From assembly GCF_018916875.1 (NCBI RefSeq), contig NZ_JAHLNO010000019.1, positions 620,001 to 684,000 of the forward strand: 64,000 nt of DNA, written 5' to 3'. Shown here one piece after another: positions 37,650 to 46,131 of this stretch. Below the pieces are notes generated by a model. The model had not been told where the DNA came from. It worked only from the letters and a program-made list of their open reading frames with translations, and searched no databases. Numbering within the stretch: position 1 is the stretch's first letter; each line of letters opens with the position of its first letter. The translations under genes were made by a program, and so were the position numbers. The stretch is from Virgibacillus proomii (GTDB lineage Bacteria; Bacillota; Bacilli; Bacillales; Amphibacillaceae).

Positions 37650-37685
37650 AAAGTCTTGGGGTAACCTTGAGGCTTTTTTCTATAT
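37650..37685 (+). terminator. Imperfect terminator after uvrA
   Basis: AAAGTCTTGGGG and CCTTGAGGCTTT pair with several G·T pairs, then TTTTTT. Confidence 0.55.
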
Positions 37686-37975
37686 TTTTGTAAGGAAATT
37701 CACAATCTGTCTAACGATTTTAAAACGAGAAGCAGAACTTACTATAATGAGACTCTTAGCAGGAGATAGGACATCGCTAGTGTAAAGAATAAGTATACAA
37801 CATTTATCTAAAAAGCGACATAGTAGAAATTTTAATATTCAAAGTGTAAACAAAGTAATCTTTCGTTGACCAGTATCTAAGGCGCCTATCACTTCAAGCA
37901 TTATAGAGAATATAAAGAACTAAGTAGGAAGATAGCAGCGCCAAAAATATCCGATTTGTTCAGGTCAACAGGACA
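37686..37975. other. Spacer with no recognised feature
   Basis: About 290 bp between the uvrA terminator and the repeats. I see no gene, promoter or repeat here. Confidence 0.35.
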
Positions 37976-38207
37976 AGTAAGACTTCTTGAATAAGCATCG
38001 CACGAAGAAAAAGCGTTCTTCTTTTTCAAGGACAAGAAAAAACCACTACAGCGATACTTCGCACACAGAAAAAGTGACCTTCTTTTTCAAGGACAGAGAA
38101 GCTACGGCAGCAATACATCGCGGTTTTTTCAACGCCCGAGATTATAGCCCTTATTCTTTCTTATCGGCAGGGGGATGAAGGAAAAGCCCTACGGAATGAA
38201 GTTTCAC
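37976..38207 (-). repeat. Family B repeats nested in a family A remnant
   Basis: Reverse-strand B units are marked by CTTTTTCAAGGACA at about 38023 and 38082, each with an AGAAAAAG arm before it. They are followed by CCCTACGGAATGAAGTTTCAC (38185-38207), which is the hairpin-2 right arm and tail of a family A element. So again B sits inside A. Confidence 0.7.
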
Positions 38208-38379
38208 TTTATCCCGCATCTAAGGTGCCGTAAGACTCCCACTTCAAGAGAATACGAAGAAGTCAAAGTGGGTAGATAACGGCACCTTAATGCCCGATTG
38301 GTTCAAGGGCCTTTAGGTCATACCCTTACGGTACTAACATTCCGTGTGAAAAGCCCTACGGAATGGAGTTTCACTTTAT
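38208..38379 (+). repeat. Family A repeat, long form
   Basis: TTTATCCCGCATC...CACTTTAT, with hairpin 1 GGTGCCGT/ACGGCACC and hairpin 2 CATTCCGT/ACGGAATG. It is joined head to tail with the A tail before it, as in the tandem array. Confidence 0.85.
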
Positions 38380-38581
38380 AAAGCGGAAGTATAAAGCTTT
38401 TTGCTCAGAAGATAATTCAAGCAGTGAAAACTTTAACTTCCAAAGTACACGATGGTAAGTTTGGTTTATATTAGAATGATTTTTTTCCATTGACTTCTCC
38501 ATTATAAATGCAGGTAAAATTTTTGACGGTTTTCATAACTTTCGATAAGCTAAAAGAAGCAGAAAATTGGGAGGAACCGAG

Positions 38582-38935
38582 ATGAAACCAATTGAGATAA
38601 AAAAAGTACAACATTGGTTAGATACATTTTTAAATAAAGTTGTTTATATTCACGTTGAAACTACAAATGGCGCATATGCCAGTCATTTAAACGAGAAAGC
38701 GTATAATGTAGGTGCTTATGTACGAAATGTAAAAATTACGTATGTGCAAGCTAAAATAGTGGCAGAAGGAAAAACTTATCGAGTCGGGTTAAAAACTGCC
38801 AATGGATGGATATATGCGGAAGGATTAACGGATTGGACCATTCATGAAGGAGCTAAATTATTACTTGCCGGTCATGATCATGAAGGGCGATTAATGGTAG
38901 CATTACAAATTAGTGAAACTCCATTCGATTATTAG
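38582..38935 (+). CDS. yojF: YojF family protein (DUF1806)
   Basis: A 117-residue protein of the YojF family, found next to bacillithiol deacetylase bshB2 in many Bacillaceae. It is strand-rich (VVYIHVETTNGAYASHL, AYVRNVKITYVQAKIV, LLAGHDHEGRLMVALQIS) with no membrane part. The ATG at 38582 follows GGGAGGAAC; an earlier in-frame start at 38567 is inside that site. Its role is not known; a link to bacillithiol metabolism is inferred only from the neighbour. Confidence 0.88.
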   Translation: MKPIEIKKVQHWLDTFLNKVVYIHVETTNGAYASHLNEKAYNVGAYVRNVKITYVQAKIVAEGKTYRVGLKTANGWIYAEGLTDWTIHEGAKLLLAGHDHEGRLMVALQISETPFDY

Positions 38936-38948
38936 ACAGGATATTCAA

Positions 38949-39236
38949 AAAGGTTGTTAAAAATGACAAATCGAAATTCAACTCGACAGGACGTGCTAGT
39001 GTTGGTATTGCAACAGGACAGATTATACTTCGACAGCAATACATCGCACGCTAGAAAAAGTGTACTTCTTTTTCAAGGACAAGGAGGAAAGCTAAGAAAG
39101 CAACGCATCGCGGTTTTTCACGGACAGAGTTGCTACGACAGCAATGCATCACATGAGAAAAAGTACACTGCTTTTTTAATGGCACCTGCGATCTTAGCTA
39201 ACCTGGTTCTTTTTACCCTCTTTCTGAACACATACT
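38949..39236. repeat. Family E copy carrying family B repeats, between yojF and bshB2
   Basis: The left end GGTTGTTAAAAATGACAAATCG and right end TTTTTACCCTCTTTCTGAACAC match family E copy 1. Between them lie reverse family B units (AGAAAAAG...CTTTTTCAAGGACA near 39054-39082, and a decayed unit near 39118-39178). The element separates two genes that are normally adjacent. Confidence 0.7.
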
Positions 39237-39261
39237 TAAACAAGAAAAACAGGTGATAAAT

Positions 39262-39930
39262 ATGGAAAAACATGTTGTTGTCATATTACCACATCCAGAT
39301 GATGAATCGTTCGGGGCTGCGGGATCAATTGCTCATTTTCGCAGTCAAGGAGTTCCTGTGACATATTTATGTGGTACATTAGGAGAAATGGGAAGAAATA
39401 TGGGGAATCCTCCCTTTGCTAATCGAGAGACTCTTCCGCAAATTCGCAAACAAGAATTGCAGAATGCCTGTAAGGTGTTGGATATGGAATTAGTGATGCT
39501 CGGTTATCGAGATAAAACGCTAGAGTTTGAGGATCAGACGAAAATTGCCAAACATTTAAAAGATATTTTAGATGAAATAGCGCCTAGTTTAGTTATAACA
39601 CATTATCCAGGCTATGCTGTACACCCAGATCATAACGCATTGGGAGCGGCTGCTATTAAGGCAGTAGAAGCAATGAATGATACAAAGCGCCCAACTGTAT
39701 GGGCACAAGCGTTTGCCCGTGGGTTTAAACAGGAGTTAGGCGAGCCGGATATCATAAATGATGTAGCGGATTATTTTGAAAAGAAAATGGAAGCTATTTT
39801 ATGTCATGAATCACAAGCAAGCGGAATTATAGGTAAATTAAAAGACTACAAACAATTAGGAGCGGAGATTTTACAAGAGGCAAAGGAACGGTTTGGTAAA
39901 GAAGAATTCTTTATTTGGAAGCTTGAATAA
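39262..39930 (+). CDS. bshB2: BshB2, bacillithiol biosynthesis deacetylase
   Basis: Zinc-dependent deacetylase of the LmbE/PIG-L family that removes acetyl from GlcNAc-malate to form the bacillithiol precursor. The 222-residue protein has the metal motif HPDDE near 13 and HPDHN near 114. The AGGTGATAA site fits ATG 39262 and not the in-frame GTG at 39253. The partner gene yojF is upstream beyond a repeat. Confidence 0.93.
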   Translation: MEKHVVVILPHPDDESFGAAGSIAHFRSQGVPVTYLCGTLGEMGRNMGNPPFANRETLPQIRKQELQNACKVLDMELVMLGYRDKTLEFEDQTKIAKHLKDILDEIAPSLVITHYPGYAVHPDHNALGAAAIKAVEAMNDTKRPTVWAQAFARGFKQELGEPDIINDVADYFEKKMEAILCHESQASGIIGKLKDYKQLGAEILQEAKERFGKEEFFIWKLE

Positions 39931-39987
39931 GTGTCAATTGGAAATAATTATGTTAAGGTGTTTAAACAAAGGAGAGGATATTTGGAG

Positions 39988-40341
39988 ATGACTAGATGGC
40001 TCTTGTCAATTGTTCTTAATGCAGTAGCACTGATTGCCGTAGCGCAATTGTTTGCTTCTTTTCATTTAGAGGGTTTTGGAACAGCTCTAATTGCCAGCTT
40101 TATCCTATCTATTTTGAATATCATTGTCAAGCCGATTTTAATTGTTTTAACATTGCCGATCACAGTGCTTACGTTAGGATTCTTTTTATTTGTCATTAAT
40201 GCTATTACATTGATGCTTACACAAGCAATCATAGGAGACTCCTTTGTGATCAATGGTTTTGGAACAGCTGTAATTGCAGCAATAATTATTTCCATCATTA
40301 ATTTACTACTAAATCGATTAGTACAAGATTCCGTTCGTTAA
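39988..40341 (+). CDS. yvlD: YvlD-like membrane protein (phage holin family 4)
   Basis: A small membrane protein of 117 residues with four hydrophobic segments (LLSIVLNAVALIAVAQLFA, ALIASFILSILNIIV, ILIVLTLPITVLTLGFFLFVINAITLML, AVIAAIIISIINLLL), as in the YvlD family. In B. subtilis yvlD is envelope-stress induced. Despite the family name there is no phage context here. ATG 39988 with AAGGAGAGG is preferred; an earlier GTG would add an unlike polar N-terminus. Confidence 0.85.
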   Translation: MTRWLLSIVLNAVALIAVAQLFASFHLEGFGTALIASFILSILNIIVKPILIVLTLPITVLTLGFFLFVINAITLMLTQAIIGDSFVINGFGTAVIAAIIISIINLLLNRLVQDSVR

Positions 40342-40367
40342 CACAAATAAAAGTGAATGGTGTTCGA

Positions 40368-40544
40368 TTTACGGACAGTACAGACTCCTACTTCAAGAGT
40401 GTAGGCAATACGAAAAAGTCAAAGTGGGAGATAACGGCACCTAAATGCCCGATTGGTTCGGGAGGCCTTTAGGTCATACTCTTGCGGTACTAACATTTAG
40501 TAAGGGATGGAAATAAAGACCTACTAAATGAAGTTTCACTTTAT
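40368..40544 (+). repeat. Family A repeat, decayed left end
   Basis: Hairpin 1 has lost its left arm (ACGGACAGTACAG where GGTGCCGTAAG is expected) while the right arm ACGGCACC is intact. Hairpin 2 keeps CATTTAGT/ACTAAATG, another variant stem that still pairs. It ends GAAGTTTCACTTTAT. Confidence 0.8.
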
Positions 40545-40995
40545 ATTTTTTACCATGGCTCTTCGTACAAGATAGTAAAAGGAGTCATTTAGCAGAGAAA
40601 CAGATACTGCAAGATTCATAAATTTCTTATTGATGAGAGCCTATCTTACCTAAAAGAAAGGTGGTTATGGCAATTAACTATTCTATCTTTAGGCTCTGAT
40701 TATGTCGCAGCAATAGTTATCATACTTGGTCGTAGGCAATTAAGTCTACGATTTTTTTGTGGGATATGCTACAATGAAGAAAACTTTTGCTTGTTATATT
40801 GAGGTGAATGCGAGATATAAAACATACTAAAATGTTGGTTAAAAGAAGTCTGAGAATGGACTTTTTTAGCCTGTTTGGTTATAAATCTGATTGTACATAC
40901 TTATTCAAGACTGGAACATTCATTACTTTACTGTAGGACGATATTTTTGTAATAAGTCGAAACATCAAGATGTTTTGTACAAGGAGGATAAATAA
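40545..40995. other. Spacer upstream of hprK with a terminator-like hairpin
   Basis: About 450 bp without a gene. TCGTAG (40730-40735) pairs with CTACGA (40746-40751), followed by TTTTTTT. No clear promoter for hprK is seen. Confidence 0.5.
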
Positions 40996-41946
40996 ATGGC
41001 AACTGTTCGTACAAAGGATTTATTGGAAAACTTTAATCTAACTCTTGTAGCAGGGAAAGATGGACTTTATAGAGAAATTACTACCGGAGATATCTCCCGA
41101 CCAGGCATTGAAATGACTGGATACTTTAAATATTACCCAAAAGAAAGGTTACAGTTAATAGGCAGAACAGAAATGGCTTACTTTTTAGAGTTAAGCGATG
41201 ATGAAAAGTTAGATCGCGTTACTAAACTATGCACGGATATTACTCCCGGAATAGTTGTGACTAGGAATATGGAAATCCCTCAGGTATTCATTGATGCGGC
41301 TAATGAGTCAGGTGTGCCTATCCTTCACTCCCCTCGGAAGACGACCCGTGTTATTAGCAGGTTAACGAACTTTCTGGAAGCTAAATTTGCTCCATTTACA
41401 GCAATACATGGTGTGCTTGTCGATGTCTATGGAGTAGGTGTTCTCATAACAGGTCAAAGCGGTGTTGGAAAAAGTGAAACAGCATTAGAGTTGGTCAAAC
41501 GAGGACATCGGCTGGTTGCAGATGATAGTGTGGAAATCCGACAAGAGGATTACGACAGTTTAATTGGAAACCCGCCTCCATTAATTGAACATCTCTTAGA
41601 AATCCGCGGACTTGGCATTATTAATGTAATGACTTTATTTGGAGCAGGATCAGTACGCAATTATAAAAAGATATCCTTAATTATTAATTTAGAAAATTGG
41701 GATGAACATAAACAATACGATAGGCTAGGTTTGGATGAAGATAAAATGAAGATCATGGATGTTGAATTACCAATAGCAACAATCCCAGTACGTCCAGGGC
41801 GAAACTTAGCCGTTATTATTGAAGTTGCTGCCATGAACTTCCGACTAAAGCGTATGGGTGTAAATGCGGCAGAAGAGTTTTCAGAACGTCTCACAAATAT
41901 GATTGATCAAGAAAGTGGCGAATATAGTCAAGGAGGGGACTTATGA
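40996..41946 (+). CDS. hprK: HPr kinase/phosphorylase
   Basis: Sensor of carbon state: phosphorylates Ser46 of HPr (and Crh, encoded further on at 55771) and removes it again. The 316-residue protein has the helper domain, [19 protein letters not shown] with Walker A GQSGVGKS at 153-160, the capping DDSVEI, and the HPrK signature [10 protein letters not shown] near 204. AAGGAGGATAA precedes the ATG. It overlaps lgt by four bases (ATGA). Confidence 0.97.
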   Translation: MATVRTKDLLENFNLTLVAGKDGLYREITTGDISRPGIEMTGYFKYYPKERLQLIGRTEMAYFLELSDDEKLDRVTKLCTDITPGIVVTRNMEIPQVFIDAANESGVPILHSPRKTTRVISRLTNFLEAKFAPFTAIHGVLVDVYGVGVLITGQSGVGKSETALELVKRGHRLVADDSVEIRQEDYDSLIGNPPPLIEHLLEIRGLGIINVMTLFGAGSVRNYKKISLIINLENWDEHKQYDRLGLDEDKMKIMDVELPIATIPVRPGRNLAVIIEVAAMNFRLKRMGVNAAEEFSERLTNMIDQESGEYSQGGDL

Positions 41947-42824
41947 GTTGTTCAGCACCCGCACTAGATAGGGTATTTTTGCAAATTGGCCCTCTGCCGA
42001 TATATTGGTACGGAGTGATTATCGCTGCTGGTGCATTTTTAGGGTTGATTTTAGCTAATCGAGAAGCGAATCGCTTAGGCATGAAGAAAGATATTATGGT
42101 TGATTTAGTCGTTTTTGCGATTCCGATTGCAATTATTTCGGCTAGAATTTACTATGTTATTTTTGAATGGGATCGATATGTAGGTAGTTCATGGATAGAT
42201 ATTTTTGCCACATGGAAAGGCGGAATTGCAATTCATGGAGCGCTTATCGGTTCGGTTCTAACAGCGATTGTCTATGCCCGGGTTAAAAAAGTTTCTTTTT
42301 GGCAACTTGTTGATATCGCAGCGCCAAGCATTATCTTAGGGCAGGCAATTGGCCGTTGGGGAAATTTTATGAACCAGGAAGCACATGGAGGGCCAATCTC
42401 GGAAGCAACGTATGAGAGTTTCCATCAGTATTTGCCTGATTTTATTATGAATCAAATGTGTATTGATGGCATCATGTATCACCCTACCTTTTTGTATGAA
42501 TCGGTCTGGAATTTACTTGTATTTGCTTTTCTTTTACTATTACGAAGATATAACCCGATCAGAGGAGAAATTTTCCTTAGCTATGCAATTACTTATTCCA
42601 TTGGTCGCTTTTTCATAGAAGGAATGCGAACGGACAGCCTCTACGTATTAGGTTCTCTTCGTCAGGCACAAGTAATTTCAATAGTTATTATTGTTATTGC
42701 TGTGATATTGATTGTTTATCGGCGAAAAACCGAGCATGTACGTTATTTGGATATAGCAGAACAAGCTAAAAAGTCATCAGGAACCGGAGCAAAGAAAAAA
42801 AGGAAAAACAAAAAAAAGAAATAA
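41943..42824 (+). CDS. lgt: Lgt, prolipoprotein diacylglyceryl transferase
   Basis: Transfers diacylglycerol from phosphatidylglycerol to the lipobox cysteine of lipoproteins, such as the cytochrome encoded at 20558. The 293-residue integral membrane protein has about seven helices, the HGALIG motif near 99, the Lgt signature [13 protein letters not shown] near 136-148, and a very basic C-terminal tail ([11 protein letters not shown]). The start overlaps hprK, giving coupled translation as in B. subtilis. Confidence 0.97.
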   Translation: MSCSAPALDRVFLQIGPLPIYWYGVIIAAGAFLGLILANREANRLGMKKDIMVDLVVFAIPIAIISARIYYVIFEWDRYVGSSWIDIFATWKGGIAIHGALIGSVLTAIVYARVKKVSFWQLVDIAAPSIILGQAIGRWGNFMNQEAHGGPISEATYESFHQYLPDFIMNQMCIDGIMYHPTFLYESVWNLLVFAFLLLLRRYNPIRGEIFLSYAITYSIGRFFIEGMRTDSLYVLGSLRQAQVISIVIIVIAVILIVYRRKTEHVRYLDIAEQAKKSSGTGAKKKRKNKKKK

Positions 42825-42854
42825 GCAGTGCATACGAAAGAGGGGGATACAGGA

Positions 42855-43817
42855 ATGAAAAGTATTTTTCTACGGGGGGTACAGCAAGGCTTACATACAA
42901 CTTGGACATTAGGAAAAGTGATCTTCCCGATTACTTTAATTGTAACTATTTTACAATTCACACCAATTCTTCCTTGGGTGATAAAGCAATTCACACCACT
43001 GATGGGGTTGATCGGACTTTCCGGTGAGGCTGCAGTTCCTTTAGTTTTGGGAAATTCCTTAAACTTATATGCCGGGATCGCTGCAATTGTTTCCTTTGAT
43101 TTTACAGTGAAAGAAGTATTTATTATGGCGATTATGCTATCATTTAGCCATAATTTATTTATTGAATCAGCCGTTGCTTCCAGGGTTGGAGTTAGCTGGT
43201 GGTTAATTGCAGGCATTCGAGTTGGTTTAGCATTAATCTCTGCAATTGTTATTAATCTTATTTGGAATGGTGGTTCGGAGCAAGCTGTATACGGGTTTAT
43301 TTCCAATACAGAACCAAGCTTGAATGGCTGGTTTGAAATTGTTATACATGGTTTACAAACGGCAGTTGTAGCTATTGCACAATTAGCATTAATCGTTATT
43401 CCGTTAATGATCATTATGCAATTTCTACGGGAAATGGGTTGGCTTACAAAGCTTTCTCAAATATTTGCACCATTTACAAAAGCCCTAGGAATGAAAGAAA
43501 ATACATCGATGACAATGGTAGCAGGACTTACGATTGGGCTAGCTTATGGCGCTGGCGTGATGATTCAGGCTGTCAAAGAAGATGAAGTAGAGAAGAAGGA
43601 CATGATGCTTGCACTTATCTTTCTAGTCTCCTGTCACGCAGTGGTGGAGGATACGCTAGTATTTATTCCATTAGGGATTCCTGTATGGCCATTATTAGTT
43701 ATTCGGTTAGTAACAGCCATTTTATTAACAATGATTGTTGCTTTTATTTGGAAACGAGTAGATAAGAACAGAAGAAAGGAACCAGCAACAAATGAGCATT
43801 CGTACAATACTTTTTGA
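42855..43817 (+). CDS. yvoD: YvoD-like membrane protein, nucleoside recognition (Gate) domains
   Basis: A 320-residue membrane protein between lgt and ppaX, the yvoD position in B. subtilis. It has two Gate-type hydrophobic domains, with segments such as VIFPITLIVTILQF, AVPLVLGNSLNLYAGIAAI and SMTMVAGLTIGLAYGAGVMIQAV. A transport or ion-channel-like role is possible; no substrate is known. ATG 42855 with GGGGGATACAGG is taken over a GTG at 42828. It overlaps ppaX by 26 bp. Confidence 0.85.
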   Translation: MKSIFLRGVQQGLHTTWTLGKVIFPITLIVTILQFTPILPWVIKQFTPLMGLIGLSGEAAVPLVLGNSLNLYAGIAAIVSFDFTVKEVFIMAIMLSFSHNLFIESAVASRVGVSWWLIAGIRVGLALISAIVINLIWNGGSEQAVYGFISNTEPSLNGWFEIVIHGLQTAVVAIAQLALIVIPLMIIMQFLREMGWLTKLSQIFAPFTKALGMKENTSMTMVAGLTIGLAYGAGVMIQAVKEDEVEKKDMMLALIFLVSCHAVVEDTLVFIPLGIPVWPLLVIRLVTAILLTMIVAFIWKRVDKNRRKEPATNEHSYNTF

Positions 43818-44427
43818 CTTAGATGGTACATTAATCGATACAAATGAATTGATCATTGCTTCGTTTTTGCATACATTTGAACATTATAATTATCAGTTTT
43901 CAAGACAGGAAATTATTGAATTTAATGGTCCACCCCTGTTTGATACGTTTCGCAGCATTAACCCAGAAAAAGCACAGCGTATGGTAGAAACCTACCGGAC
44001 ACATAATATGAACGAGCACGATCATTATGTAAAGGTATTTCCATATGTAGAAGAAACATTACAACAGCTAAAAGCAAAGGATATTAAGCTAGGAGTCGTG
44101 ACAACTAAAATGCGCCAGGCGGTAGCTAAGGGGCTGGCGATTACTCAAATCGGTGATTACTTTGATACAGTGATTACCTTGGATGATGTTAACAAGCCGA
44201 AACCAGATGCAGAACCTGTGCTAAAAGCAATGGCTGAATTAAATGCTGATACAACATCCACTTTAATGGTCGGTGATAATTCCCATGATATACAATCAGG
44301 GCACAATGCCAGTGTTAAAACGGCTGCAGTAGCATGGTCGTATAAAGGAAAGAAGCGATTAATGCAATACAATCCAACCTATATGCTGGAGGATATGCGT
44401 GATCTTTTATCTATTACAGGAGTGTAA
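43792..44427 (+). CDS. ppaX: PpaX, HAD-family pyrophosphatase
   Basis: Hydrolyses the pyrophosphate made when HPrK/P removes phosphate from HPr. The 211 residues have the HAD motifs: motif I LFDLDGTLIDT near 7-17, motif II VVTTK near 103, and motif IV MVGDNSHDIQSG near 160. The gene lies in the hprK operon, which fits the role. The start overlaps the yvoD end. Confidence 0.95.
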   Translation: MSIRTILFDLDGTLIDTNELIIASFLHTFEHYNYQFSRQEIIEFNGPPLFDTFRSINPEKAQRMVETYRTHNMNEHDHYVKVFPYVEETLQQLKAKDIKLGVVTTKMRQAVAKGLAITQIGDYFDTVITLDDVNKPKPDAEPVLKAMAELNADTTSTLMVGDNSHDIQSGHNASVKTAAVAWSYKGKKRLMQYNPTYMLEDMRDLLSITGV

Positions 44428-44430
44428 ATA

Positions 44431-44940
44431 ATGCGAAAAACAAAACGTTATCCTGTGAAACATACAAATGCGTTATGGCAAATTTATGATACGGTATCAT
44501 TTTGGAAAGTGATGAAAAACTTTGTTGTCATCCAAGTTGCCAGATACACGCCGTTTTTACCAATGAAAAACTGGCTTTATCGTAAGCTGTTGTCAATGGA
44601 AGTCGGAAAACATACGGCTTTTGCTTTAATGGTAATGCCAGATATTATGTTTCCTGAAAAAATTAAAGTTGGGGATAACAGCGTGATTGGATATAATACA
44701 ACGATATTGGCGCATGAATATTTAATTAAAGAATACCGAATCGGTGAAGTAACCATTGGCAACGAAGTAATGATCGGTGCTAATACAACGATTTTGCCTG
44801 GCGTGACAATTGGTGATAGAGCAGTTGTTTCTGCAGGCACATTAGTGCATAAGGACGTTCCTGCCGGTACTTTTGTAGGTGGAAATCCGATGCACATTAT
44901 TTATACAAAAGAAGAAATGGAAGTACGTAATGGAGAGTAG
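44431..44940 (+). CDS. yvoF: YvoF-like hexapeptide acetyltransferase
   Basis: A 169-residue left-handed beta-helix acyltransferase. Hexapeptide turns run from about 75 (KIKVGDNSVIGYNTTILAHEYL) to 150 (VTIGNEVMIGANTTILPGVTIGDRAVVSAGTLVHKDVPAGTFVGGNP). In B. subtilis this gene ends the hprK-lgt-yvoD-ppaX set. The substrate is not known. It starts 3 bp after ppaX. Confidence 0.9.
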   Translation: MRKTKRYPVKHTNALWQIYDTVSFWKVMKNFVVIQVARYTPFLPMKNWLYRKLLSMEVGKHTAFALMVMPDIMFPEKIKVGDNSVIGYNTTILAHEYLIKEYRIGEVTIGNEVMIGANTTILPGVTIGDRAVVSAGTLVHKDVPAGTFVGGNPMHIIYTKEEMEVRNGE

Positions 44941-44948
44941 GTGATAGC

Positions 44949-45488
44949 TTGCATGTACCAACAGGTATTTTACCAGCGATCCGCAAACTGAAGGATTTTG
45001 ACAGAGCATTAGAAACCTCATATCCAACCATTGTTATTTTAGAGACACGTTTGTCACAAATTAAAAATTTAGTTACTTACTCTAAACGAGCGAATAAAAA
45101 CATTTTAGTTCATTTTGATTTAATACAAGGATTAAAATCAGATGATTACGGAATGGAATACGTTCTTCGTGAAATAAAACCGAATGGGATCCTATCGACA
45201 AGAGCGAATGTGATCAAAATGGCTAAAAAACATGGTATGTTGGCGATTCAACGTGTTTTTTTACTGGACAGTTTAGCTTTAGAACAGAATATTAAGCTAA
45301 TTAAAAGTGTACGGCCGCATTGTATTGAAGTGTTGCCAGGAATCATTCCAACCATGATTCAATATTTATCCGAGGAAACCGGCTTGCCAGTTATTGCAGG
45401 AGGCCTTATTAAGACAGATGATCAAGTGCAACAGGCATTAGAAGCAGGAGCTTTTGGTGTATCAACATCGAACACCGATCTTTGGTGA
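44949..45488 (+). CDS. glpP: GlpP, glycerol operon antiterminator
   Basis: RNA-binding regulator that, with glycerol-3-phosphate, stops early termination in glp leader mRNAs. The 179-residue TIM-barrel-like protein has the family segments NILVHFDLIQGLKSDDYG, IKPNGILSTRANVIKMAK and GLPVIAGGLIKTDDQV. It uses a TTG start with TAGGTGATA upstream. glpD with a leader terminator is the next gene downstream, so its target is right here. glpF and glpK, next to it in B. subtilis, are not in the window. Confidence 0.94.
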   Translation: MHVPTGILPAIRKLKDFDRALETSYPTIVILETRLSQIKNLVTYSKRANKNILVHFDLIQGLKSDDYGMEYVLREIKPNGILSTRANVIKMAKKHGMLAIQRVFLLDSLALEQNIKLIKSVRPHCIEVLPGIIPTMIQYLSEETGLPVIAGGLIKTDDQVQQALEAGAFGVSTSNTDLW

Positions 45489-45715
45489 AAATGCGATAAT
45501 ATCTTTCAAAATAGGATAAAAACTGGATATGAGTAAAGTGTTTACGGGGAGATAAATGCAACATTCTAATAAAGAGGATTCTCGCCTTTGATAGAATAGT
45601 TTTTAAGAGAAAACTATAAGAGGAGTTCTCATGTATAATATATATCATTAATTTGTCGGACGGGAAAGGAAGCATCCTGGTAGTAAGGAATACGAACTTA
45701 AAATAAGCATTTGCT

Positions 45716-45745
45716 AGTTTACGGTACCTTACATTCGGGATAAAA
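45716..45745 (-). repeat. Family A end remnant
   Basis: TTACGGTACCTTACATTCGGG then ATAAAA matches the reverse of the A left end (TTTATCCCGxATGTAAGGTxCCGTAA). The rest of the element is not seen. Confidence 0.55.
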
Positions 45746-45808
45746 GCAAGAAAATCACAAGGTGAGAGTAGCTCCCGTAAATACGTACAGATTCAAACAG
45801 GCAAACCA

Positions 45809-45837
45809 TTGTTGATCAAGAGTAATTATGTTATACT
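45809..45837 (+). promoter_or_regulatory. Candidate SigA promoter for glpD
   Basis: TTGTTG (45809-45814), 17 bp, TATACT (45832-45837). It would start a leader of about 290 bases before glpD. Confidence 0.65.
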
Positions 45838-45871
45838 TACAGTAAGTTAATATTTGGACGGAGAATTGGAG

Positions 45872-45926
45872 AAACCGCAAAGCGACTAATATATTACATA
45901 TTAGTTTGTTTTGCGGTTTTATTTTT
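45872..45926 (+). promoter_or_regulatory. glpD leader terminator, likely GlpP target
   Basis: AAACCGCAAA pairs with TTTGCGGTTT and, inside, ACTAATAT pairs with ATATTAGT, then ATTTTT. The hairpin lies between the promoter and glpD, about 35 bases after the likely start, as in the B. subtilis glpD leader that GlpP controls by antitermination. Confidence 0.8.
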
Positions 45927-46131
45927 GCCATTAAGAGAAGATAAAGGGTTAGACAGAAACCGATTAGGCTACAAGGTTCTAAGGTAAAAGTGCAACTGGT
46001 CAATTATCTGCGTCATAAACTTGTTACTAGTCAAGTTTTCAATACATCCTTGTTAAAACCAATATTTCGTCCATACTGATATATGGCTTGCTACAAAAAA
46101 GGGTAAATATAATTATGGGAGTGAGTTAGTG

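Noticed and set aside
39988-40341. Prophage holin
   Set aside because: The family name suggests phage, but there are no phage genes nearby and YvlD is a chromosomal envelope protein.
42743-43414. 223-codon open frame opposite lgt and yvoD
   Set aside because: It is the antisense shadow of two well-supported membrane protein genes.
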